DNA of 15,321 bases from SVFI01 sp045588655 (GTDB taxonomy: Bacteria > Bacillota > Clostridia > Lachnospirales > Lachnospiraceae): contig JAZNEP010000016.1 in NCBI GenBank assembly GCA_045588655.1, positions 1 to 15,321 of the forward strand, given 5' to 3'. The first letter of the stretch is position 1. Each line of letters starts with the position of its first letter. Positions 1 through 5,965 of the stretch are shown piece after piece. The notes under the pieces are model-generated. The model did not search any database. It saw nothing but the letters and a program-made list of their open reading frames with translations, and was not told the origin of the DNA. The translations under genes were made by a program, and so were the position numbers.

Positions 1-1156
1 CATCCGTGAAACGGGCGATATTTCTATATTAAATGAGATGGTACCTTTTGATAACGATGAATCAAAGGCAACTCCACTCCTCAACCACTTAAAACGTTCC
101 TTCGATTACATTGTAAATCACAAGGGACCACACAACTTACCACTCATCGGACGTGCTGACTGGAACGACTGTCTAAACCTTAACTGTCATTCCTTACATC
201 CGGGTGAATCATTCCAGACCTTCGGACCAAGTGAGGGACCGGTTGCAGAATCAATCTTCATTGGTGGTATGTTTGTAAAATATGGTAAGGAATACGCTGA
301 CCTTTGTGAATTGATGGGTGATGCGGATGAAGCCAAGAGAGCACTTGCTGAAGTAGAAGAAATGAACAAAGCTCTTCTCGCAGACGGCTGGGACGGAGAA
401 TGGTTCGTGCGTGCATACGATTCTTACGGAAACAAAGTCGGAAGCAAAGAATGTGAAGAAGGACAGATTTACATCGAGCCACAGGGCTTCTGTGTACTTG
501 CAGGTGTCGGCGTTGAGACAGGTGAAGCTGTCAAAGCCCTCGATTCTGTAAAAGAAAAACTCGATACTGATTACGGTATCATGATTCTTCAGCCGGCTTA
601 CACAAGATATCACGAAGAACTCGGTGAAGTTTCTTCGTACCCACCGGGATATAAAGAGAACGCCGGAATCTTCTGTCACAATAACCCATGGGTATCCTGT
701 GCAGAAACTGTGATTGGTCGCGGTAACAGAGCTTTCGAAATTTATCAGAAGACTTGTCCTGCTTATGTGGAAGAGTTCAGTGAAATCCACAGAACAGAAC
801 CATATGTATACTCACAAATGGTGGCAGGTCGTGACGCAGTATTCCACGGCGAAGGAAAGAACTCTTGGCTGACAGGTACTGCAGCTTGGACATTTGTAAA
901 TATCTCGCAGTATATCTTAGGTCTTTACCCAACACACAACGGTCTTTCCATCAACCCATGTGTACCGGAAGGCTTTGGTGATTTCACACTCACAAGAAAA
1001 TTCCGTGAAGGTAACTACAACATCCAGGTTAAGAACCCGAACAATGTTCAGAAAGGTGTTGTCAGCATGACAGTAGATGGCAAACCGGTTGACGGTTGCA
1101 TCATTCCTTACGAAAAAGGAAAAGAAAACTACGATGTAGTAGTGACGATGGGTTAG
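1..1156 (+). CDS. Cellobiose phosphorylase (GH94), C-terminal part, 5' end outside window
   Basis: The reading frame is already open at base 2 and runs to a TAG at 1154-1156, so about 384 C-terminal residues are present; GH94 enzymes are usually about 800 residues, so roughly half is missing at the left edge. The ATG at 38 is internal. The GRADWNDCLN motif (bases about 152-178) is the GH94 catalytic signature; by homology the second Asp of DWND (167-169) is the general acid. EPYVYSQMVAG and NSWLTGTAAW further on are typical of cellobiose-type members. Family knowledge: the enzyme splits cellobiose with phosphate into glucose 1-phosphate and glucose in the cytoplasm, saving ATP. No signal peptide can be assessed. 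Chitobiose or cellodextrin specificity cannot be excluded because the N-terminal half is not visible. A strong terminator follows at 1210. Confidence 0.85.
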   Translation, partial: IRETGDISILNEMVPFDNDESKATPLLNHLKRSFDYIVNHKGPHNLPLIGRADWNDCLNLNCHSLHPGESFQTFGPSEGPVAESIFIGGMFVKYGKEYADLCELMGDADEAKRALAEVEEMNKALLADGWDGEWFVRAYDSYGNKVGSKECEEGQIYIEPQGFCVLAGVGVETGEAVKALDSVKEKLDTDYGIMILQPAYTRYHEELGEVSSYPPGYKENAGIFCHNNPWVSCAETVIGRGNRAFEIYQKTCPAYVEEFSEIHRTEPYVYSQMVAGRDAVFHGEGKNSWLTGTAAWTFVNISQYILGLYPTHNGLSINPCVPEGFGDFTLTRKFREGNYNIQVKNPNNVQKGVVSMTVDGKPVDGCIIPYEKGKENYDVVVTMG

Positions 1157-1209
1157 GTTTATTCAATCATTTCACAACAGTAAATATGGGAATTTAAATA
1201 AATTATACA

Positions 1210-1270
1210 GGAGCCCCTTGCTATGATGTTTCTTAGAAATTTATAAATCACAGCAAGAGGCTCCTTTTTT
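1210..1270 (+). terminator. Rho-independent terminator of the GH94 gene
   Basis: GGAGCC (1210-1215) pairs with GGCTCC (1259-1264) and TTGCT (1218-1222) with AGCAA (1252-1256). A run of six T follows at 1265-1270. It lies 54 bases after the GH94 stop and faces the right way. Confidence 0.85.
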
Positions 1271-1286
1271 GTTGGTGCTTATCTTA

Positions 1287-1423
1287 TTTTTATCTTGTTT
1301 TTATCTTGTTCTTATATTGTTCTTATATTGTTTTTCTTCTTGTTTTTATCTTGTTTTTCTTCTTGTTCTTATATTGTTTTTCTTCTTGTTTTTCTTCTTG
1401 TTTTTATCTTGTTTTTTATCTTG
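1287..1423. repeat. Tandem array of 12 units, 11 or 12 nt, T-rich on the plus strand
   Basis: Twelve consecutive units each end in TTG. Three unit types occur: A = TTTTTATCTTG, B = TTCTTATATTG, C = TTTTTCTTCTTG (12 nt). The order is A A B B C A C B C C A A', where A' has one extra T. The array starts 16 bases after the GH94 terminator T-run. Because the unit length mixes 11 and 12 it cannot encode a regular peptide repeat. Confidence 0.85.
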
Positions 1424-1482
1424 TTATCTATATCATTCTTCTTGATCTAATCATGCAACCGCCGATTTGAATTATTAATGTG

Positions 1483-1715
1483 TTTCGGTGGCCATGCTTA
1501 ACTTGCGCATCTTAATAATAACCTCCAAAACATCAAATTAAAACATTTCGGAGGTCATATCTCACTTTTTTTACTTATAAACCAAAAAATATCTTTGCCA
1601 TTTACAGTTCATTGGCATTCGATTTTTTATTTTTGTAGTTTTCGGTGGTCAACAGAGCATCTAACGTGGGATTTTGGGCAGATAGTTTTTAAATTCAAGC
1701 TTTTTCGGAGGTCTT
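1483..1715. repeat. Four-copy TTTCGGWGGYC motif cluster
   Basis: The copies are TTTCGGTGGCCAT (1483-1495), TTTCGGAGGTCAT (1546-1558), TTTCGGTGGTCAA (1640-1652) and TTTCGGAGGTCTT (1703-1715). They alternate T/A at the central position, and the start-to-start distances are 63, 94 and 63 bases. Bases just upstream of copies two and four also resemble each other (AAATT followed by an A/C-rich stretch). This looks like a diverged duplication of a block with a 157-base offset, or paired binding sites. Function unknown. Confidence 0.6.
1521..1555. repeat. Hairpin built on one TTTCGGAGGT copy
   Basis: ACCTCC (1521-1526) pairs with GGAGGT (1550-1555). After one A-C mismatch, AAA (1528-1530) pairs with TTT (1546-1548), leaving a 15-base loop. 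No T-run follows on either strand, so it is not a standard terminator. Confidence 0.5.
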
Positions 1716-1739
1716 AAAAGGTAAAACTAGGTAGTTACA

Positions 1740-1874
1740 CAATCAGCAAATACCCAATAGCAATTAACTCAATAGCAATTAACTCAATAGCAATTAACCC
1801 AATAGCAATTAACCCAATAGCAATTAACTCAATAGTTATTAACTAAATAGTAATTAACCCAACCAGTAAATACC
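1740..1874. repeat. Nine-unit 15-nt tandem array
   Basis: The core unit is CAATAGCAATTAACY, and units run without gaps at exactly 15-base steps from 1740. Units two to six match the consensus closely. The two outermost units (1740-1754 and 1860-1874) are diverged but resemble each other: CAATCAGCAAATACC and CAACCAGTAAATACC. The array ends 14 bases from the cardiolipin synthase stop codon. It stays open in one frame on each strand, but there is no start codon or ribosome site, so I do not call it coding. Confidence 0.9.
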
Positions 1875-1888
1875 ACTCGACATTTTTA

Positions 1889-3493
1889 TTACACCAACGG
1901 TGCAAATAATCTGAGAACATGTCCTGCGATGCGATACCACCATGGAAGATCTACGTAATGCTGATAATCCACTTTTTTGCACTTCTTTAATGTCTCGTTG
2001 AAATCTTTTTCAATGTCGCCTATCACTGAATTTTTGTAAATAAAGGTTCCACATTCAAAATGCTCATACAAACTTCGAAAATCAAGATTGATGGTCCCAA
2101 CTACCGCCTTGATATCATCTGAAATGAATTCTTTCGCATGAAGAAATCCCGGCGTGTATTCATATATTTTCACACCAGCTCCAAGTAACTGCGGGTAATA
2201 GGTTCTTGCAATTGCATATAAGCTCTTTTTGTCCGGAATGCCCGGCAAAATAATCTTCACATCAACTCCACGTCTGGCGGCAAACGTGAGCGCCGTAACC
2301 ATCTCATTATCGATAATGAGATATGGTGTCATAATGTGTACGTAATCCGTTGCCTGATGAATTATATCAAGATAAACACACTCCGCAATATCCAATCGAT
2401 TGGTTGGATCGTCATTAAACGGAATCACAAAACCTTCCCCTGTCCGATATACATCCGGCGGAAGAATGTACTTCTCATACTCCTGTGGACCTCTTTCTGA
2501 CAAATTCCACATCTGTAAAAACATGAGCGTGTAGCTTTTGACTGCATCTCCCTCCAGCTTTACTGCTGTATCCTTCCAGTGACCGAATCGTTTTTTGAAA
2601 TTCATGTACTCATCTGCAAGATTAATTCCACCATTGTAAGCCACTTTTCCATCAATCACAAGAATCTTACGATGATCACGATTATTTTGATGTGTGGAAA
2701 GAAGCGGTTTAATCGGTGCAAAGGCCTTTGCCTTTATTCCTTTTTTCTGAAGTTCCTTCGGATAATTGTGAGGTAGCGCAACGAGCGAGCACATCCCGTC
2801 GTACATAACTCGAACCTCCACCCCCTGAGCAGCCTTGTCCTCCAAAATTTCAAGAACAGAATCCCAAACTCTTCCTTTATTTATAATAAAGTACTCAATA
2901 AAAATAAACTTTTCTGCTTTTTTTAATTCAGAGAGCAAATCCTGATACTTTGCTTCTCCGCTCGGCAAAAAACTAACTTTCGTATGATCATAGGTAGGAA
3001 AATGATTGCATTTTTGGATATATCGCCCTAAATTTTGGATTCCACTATCTTCCTTTTTCAACTTCTCAATCACTCGATACTCCGTCTGTAAATGAGGGGT
3101 TGTCTCATCGATCCTTACATCAAGCGCCTTTTGAAGGCTCCGATTTCCCGGGTTAAGCAGAATAAATAAGTACAGTGACACGCCAAACACCGGAAATATG
3201 CAAATCGGTAAAATCCAAGCAAGTTTAAATGCAGGATTTTCTTCCCCGTTAATAATATAAATAATCGCAACCGCTCCCAGCACATCAAAGATGGTTTTTA
3301 AAATCCCCGAATAATGTACTCTGCTAACCACCTCATACATAAAATAGATTTGCAAGAGAATCAGTAGAAGCGTTACCATTGTTCTGCCAAACAATAATCG
3401 AAACAGCGCATTTTTTCCTTTCTCCTGCACTTTGCGTGCACTCGCTTTAAAACGAATATTAAATTGTTCCTCCGATGATTTGTTTTTTTTCAT
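1889..3493 (-). CDS. cls: Cardiolipin synthase (phospholipase D superfamily)
   Basis: The 534-residue protein has a basic N-terminus, three hydrophobic segments (about residues 38-53, 68-82, 91-113) and then two phospholipase-D domains. Each carries an HxKx4D catalytic motif: H274/K276/D281 and H452/K454/D459, both followed by the G[GT]xN-type element (GGINLADEY, GTINLDFRS). Family knowledge: membrane-bound enzyme condensing two phosphatidylglycerols into cardiolipin and glycerol. Length is slightly above the usual 480-510. The ATG at 3493 is preceded by GGTGAG with a 5-base gap, supporting this start. The gene is divergent from a MerR-family regulator that starts 192 bases away, so that regulator is a candidate controller (inference). 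No terminator hairpin is seen after the stop. Confidence 0.92.
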   Translation of the reverse strand: MKKNKSSEEQFNIRFKASARKVQEKGKNALFRLLFGRTMVTLLLILLQIYFMYEVVSRVHYSGILKTIFDVLGAVAIIYIINGEENPAFKLAWILPICIFPVFGVSLYLFILLNPGNRSLQKALDVRIDETTPHLQTEYRVIEKLKKEDSGIQNLGRYIQKCNHFPTYDHTKVSFLPSGEAKYQDLLSELKKAEKFIFIEYFIINKGRVWDSVLEILEDKAAQGVEVRVMYDGMCSLVALPHNYPKELQKKGIKAKAFAPIKPLLSTHQNNRDHRKILVIDGKVAYNGGINLADEYMNFKKRFGHWKDTAVKLEGDAVKSYTLMFLQMWNLSERGPQEYEKYILPPDVYRTGEGFVIPFNDDPTNRLDIAECVYLDIIHQATDYVHIMTPYLIIDNEMVTALTFAARRGVDVKIILPGIPDKKSLYAIARTYYPQLLGAGVKIYEYTPGFLHAKEFISDDIKAVVGTINLDFRSLYEHFECGTFIYKNSVIGDIEKDFNETLKKCKKVDYQHYVDLPWWYRIAGHVLRLFAPLV

Positions 3494-3519
3494 AATTACT
3501 CACCCGACATCGCCCAAGC

Positions 3520-3549
3520 ATTATAATCAGCTTTGTACTTCCGTTTCTA
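3520..3549 (-). promoter_or_regulatory. Candidate cls promoter
   Basis: On the minus strand TAGAAA (3549-3544), an 18-base spacer and a perfect TATAAT (3525-3520) lie 26 bases from the cls ATG. The -35 is weak, so activation or another promoter further upstream is possible. Confidence 0.4.
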
Positions 3550-3685
3550 TTTTATCATGTTTTTTCATTTTACAAAGACTTCTTTATTCATTTTATATTA
3601 TTTTAATCTTTCATTTCATTATTGTTGTTTTCTTTTGTTTATGTCATACTGATGTTATACATATTTTTTATTTTGCGAGGTAGTT

Positions 3686-4489
3686 ATGAAGGGATATTTG
3701 TCCATAGGTAAAGTTTCCAAACTAAAAAATGTCAGCATCAAATCGCTTCGTTATTATGATGAAATTGGTATTTTAAAGCCAGCCTACATTAACGAAGCAA
3801 CCAACTATAGATATTATAAGGAAGAACAACTTTTTCTTCTGGATGCCATCACACTCTGCATTGAGTTTGGTATTCCTCTAAAAAGTTTCCCGAAATATTA
3901 TGATGCAAACGGTAAAATCAATTTGCACAACCTTCTCTTTGACGGAAAATCACTCGCCGAAGAAAAGATTCGTTCCATGCGAAGCAGCATCGACACATTG
4001 CAACAGACGATCCGCATGCTCGAATCTTCACCTGGAAGCTCCGTTTTGTCACGCAATATTGAGAAACGTCAGATTCTGACCATTCCGTTTGACGAAGTAA
4101 CCACATGTGATCGTTACAATCACAAACTACTGTCACTTTTTGTGGAAGCACAAAGAAACGGAATCTTTGCATCCTATCCTTCCGGTTTATTATATGAAGG
4201 AGTCGGAAAAAAAGTGCAAAAATACGTGTTCGTGCACGCAGACTTTTCATCCGCTTCTCCGGAAGCACTCAAAAATCTTGGTGCCCGCACACTCCCTGAA
4301 GGTTCCTATTATGTAAAAAAAGAAAACAAACATCAAATTGAACAGGCCGACTCTTTTTTTCCTTCCTTATTAAATATAGAAAAAAAAGATCACTACCTGC
4401 TTGTGGAAACTGACTTATTAAAAGAAGACATACAGAAAGAGGATTCGGATGCGTCATTAGAATTACAACTGCTTTTTTTGAAAAGATAA
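3686..4489 (+). CDS. MerR-family transcriptional regulator with ligand-binding-like C-terminal domain
   Basis: 267 residues. Residues 5-44 form a clear MerR winged helix-turn-helix: LSIGKVSKL, then IKSLRYYDEIGILKP and TNYRYY. A likely dimerisation helix covers about 88-115, and residues about 125-267 form a separate domain with the layout of BmrR/GyrI-type effector domains, which bind drugs or other small molecules in relatives. The effector here cannot be named. GAGG (3677-3680) sits 5 bases before the ATG, supporting the start. The gene is divergent from cardiolipin synthase, so membrane or cationic-compound stress is a plausible signal, but this is inference. Five 15-nt repeats start four bases after the stop codon. 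No plus-strand terminator is seen directly after the gene. Confidence 0.85.
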   Translation: MKGYLSIGKVSKLKNVSIKSLRYYDEIGILKPAYINEATNYRYYKEEQLFLLDAITLCIEFGIPLKSFPKYYDANGKINLHNLLFDGKSLAEEKIRSMRSSIDTLQQTIRMLESSPGSSVLSRNIEKRQILTIPFDEVTTCDRYNHKLLSLFVEAQRNGIFASYPSGLLYEGVGKKVQKYVFVHADFSSASPEALKNLGARTLPEGSYYVKKENKHQIEQADSFFPSLLNIEKKDHYLLVETDLLKEDIQKEDSDASLELQLLFLKR

Positions 4490-4493
4490 AATG

Positions 4494-4568
4494 ATTATAA
4501 AGATATAGACCATAAAGATATAAATTATAAAGATATAGATTATAAAGATATCGTTTATAAAGATATAG
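4494..4568. repeat. Five-unit 15-nt tandem array after the MerR gene
   Basis: Five gapless 15-base units follow the consensus ATTATAAAGATATAG: copies start at 4494, 4509, 4524, 4539 and 4554. All keep the TATAAAGATAT-like core (one unit has CATAAAGATAT). The array starts four bases after the MerR stop. Its sequence is unrelated to the 1740-1874 array although the period is the same. Confidence 0.9.
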
Positions 4569-4574
4569 AATGAT

Positions 4575-4611
4575 AAAAAAACGGAAAACCCTAAATCCAT
4601 AAGGTTTTCCG
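4575..4611 (-). terminator. Terminator of the tRNA-Arg gene
   Basis: CGGAAAACC (4582-4590) and GGTTTTCCG (4603-4611) form a perfect 9-bp stem with a 12-base loop. On the minus strand it is followed by seven T (plus-strand A-run 4575-4581). It begins ten bases after the tRNA 3' end. Confidence 0.85.
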
Positions 4612-4620
4612 CTTATAAAG

Positions 4621-4694
4621 CGTGCGTGAGAAGATTCGAACTCCCGACCTTTTGGTCCGTAGCCAAACGCTCTATCCAGCTGAGCTACACGCAC
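4621..4694 (-). tRNA. tRNA-Arg, anticodon ACG
   Basis: Read on the minus strand the gene folds as a full cloverleaf: acceptor GTGCGTG/CACGCAC, D stem GCTC/GAGC, anticodon stem TTTGG/CCAAA with loop CTACGGA, T stem GGGAG/CTTCT with loop TTCGAAT, and discriminator G. The anticodon ACG (A34, expected to be read as inosine) decodes CGU, CGC and CGA. CCA is not encoded, so it must be added after transcription. It has its own promoter and terminator. Confidence 0.95.
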
Positions 4695-4727
4695 ATTTGC
4701 TTCGGTTTAACACCGACAACATCATGT

Positions 4728-4756
4728 ATTTTACAATGTAAACTCTCATCTGTCAA
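4728..4756 (-). promoter_or_regulatory. tRNA-Arg promoter embedded in an inverted repeat
   Basis: Minus strand: TTGACA (4756-4751), 17-base spacer, TAAAAT (4733-4728), a near-consensus SigA promoter. The start point would fall about 25-30 bases before the mature tRNA. A 13-bp inverted repeat covers most of the spacer and touches the -35 box. Confidence 0.75.
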
Positions 4757-4776
4757 GAGTTTACACTGTATTTTTT
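4734..4776 (+). terminator. 13-bp inverted repeat with plus-strand T-run between prfB and tRNA-Arg
   Basis: CAATGTAAACTCT (4734-4746) and AGAGTTTACACTG (4756-4768) are inverted with one mismatch (G-U in RNA) and a 9-base loop. On the plus strand TATTTTTT follows, so it can stop plus-strand read-through (for example from the MerR gene) before it runs antisense into prfB. It is also the only strong hairpin after the prfB stop, though on that strand no T-run follows. It could instead be an operator. Confidence 0.55.
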
Positions 4777-4800
4777 GTAATTTTTTTCAGAAAGTTTTTA

Positions 4801-5911
4801 CTAGTTCCCAAGGCTTTTCCATTTCAGAAATTCGTTTATAAATTTATCGATATCACCATCAAGAACTGCGTCCACATTTCCTGTTTCTGCATTGGTACGG
4901 GTATCCTTTACCATCGTGTACGGCTGCATTACATAGGAACGTATCTGGTTGCCCCAACCAATTTCTGTCACCTCACCGCGGATATCTGAAAGCTTCTCGG
5001 CGTTGGCTTCTTGTTTGAGCATATAGAGCTTTGCTCGGAGCATCTGCATCGCCTTATCGCGGTTCATATGCTGGCTTCGCTCATTTTGACACTGTACTAC
5101 AATACCGGTCGGCAAATGCGTGATTCGGATGGCTGAAGACGTTTTGTTGATATGCTGCCCTCCGGCTCCGGAGCTTCGGTAGGTATCTACGCGAAGTTCA
5201 TCATCTTTGATTTCCACATCGACATCTTCCTCAATATCAGGCATAACATCCAGTGACACAAACGAGGTCTGTCTTTTTCCCTGTGCATTAAACGGCGAAA
5301 TTCGCACCAGTCTGTGTACTCCCTTTTCGGATTTTAAGTAGCCATACGCATTTTCGCCGTTTACCTGGAAAGTAACTGACTTAATACCGGCCTCATCTCC
5401 CTCAAGGAAGTCCAGTTCCTGCACTTCAAAGCCTTTCCGCTCTGCCCATCTGGTGTACATGCGATACAGCATAGACGCCCAATCACAACTCTCTGTTCCG
5501 CCTGCGCCTGCATTGAGTTTCAAAATTGCATTACATTTATCATACTCTCCGGACAACAGGGTTCGAATGCGGATGTTCTCCAACGTCTGCACAAAGTCAT
5601 TAAATTCATCTCTGGCTTCCTGTGCAAGATCGGCGTCATTTTCTTCATAGCCCATCTCAATCAATGTCTGAATGTCATCAAACTGTGTATACAGCTTTGC
5701 GCATGTCTCCACATCATCTTTGAGACTTTTCAAACGCTTCGTCTTTTCCTGCGCGGCTTCTGCATCATTCCAGAAATCCGGCGCTTCCATTTCTCTTTCT
5801 AACTCTTCGATTCGCTTTTCTTTATTAGCGATGTCAAAGTGAATCCCTTACTTCCTTAAGTGGAGATTCGTACGTACCAAGTTCTTGTTTTAACTGGTCA
5901 AGTTCTACCAC
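4801..5911 (-). CDS. prfB: Peptide chain release factor 2, expressed by programmed +1 frameshift
   Basis: RF2 reads UGA and UAA stops and triggers peptide release. The product is 369 residues made from two frames: 25 codons from the GTG at 5911 (VVELDQLKQEL...) to CTT at 5839-5837, then a shift of +1 over the in-frame TGA (5836-5834) to GAC at 5835, continuing to TAG at 4801. With this joining the SPF codon-recognition tripeptide falls at 205-207 and the GGQ catalytic motif at 250-252, the same numbers as in E. coli RF2, which supports the start and the shift. AAGGTGG lies 8 bases before the GTG; two other in-frame GTG codons just upstream overlap that ribosome site. The gene follows secA by 54 bases, an order also known from Bacillus subtilis, so co-transcription is likely. 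Confidence 0.93.
5834..5851 (-). promoter_or_regulatory. RF2 autoregulatory +1 frameshift site
   Basis: Minus strand: AAGGG (5849-5845), five bases, CTT, TGA, C. The CTT-TGA-C slip site is the conserved RF2 switch: scarce RF2 lets the UGA pause and the tRNA-Leu slip +1. The Shine-Dalgarno-like element ends five bases before the CTT, longer and shorter in G than the E. coli AGGGGG with a three-base gap. Confidence 0.9.
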
Positions 5912-5965
5912 TTTATTCACCACCTTAATTCACAAGTAGAAATACTATTCTATTTTTACTTGTAT

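Larger units (their letters stand above)
1157..1888. other. 732-base gene-free, repeat-rich intergenic stretch
   Basis: No credible coding region is visible on either strand. From left to right it holds the GH94 terminator, an 11/12-nt T-rich tandem array (1287-1423), four copies of a TTTCGGWGGYC motif (1483-1715), one hairpin (1521-1555) and nine 15-nt units (1740-1874). It is very AT-rich compared with the flanking genes. No obvious terminator hairpin is seen directly after the stop of the cardiolipin synthase gene, which enters from the right. Confidence 0.8.

Noticed and set aside
251..790. Long minus-strand frame antisense to the GH94 gene
   Set aside because: It lies fully opposite a clearly conserved enzyme, has no ribosome site, and its product is Phe/Ser/Cys-rich as expected from a reverse-strand shadow.
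1289..1430. A second terminator from the T-rich tract
   Set aside because: The T-runs belong to the tandem units and no GC stem precedes them; the real terminator is at 1210-1270.
1287..1874. CRISPR array
   Set aside because: Units are 11-15 bases and abut directly; there are no unique spacers and no cas genes.
4269..4694. Minus-strand frame with repeated Tyr-Leu-Tyr-Asn stretches
   Set aside because: It starts inside the tRNA-Arg gene, passes through its terminator and reads the 15-nt array; a known type of spurious prediction.
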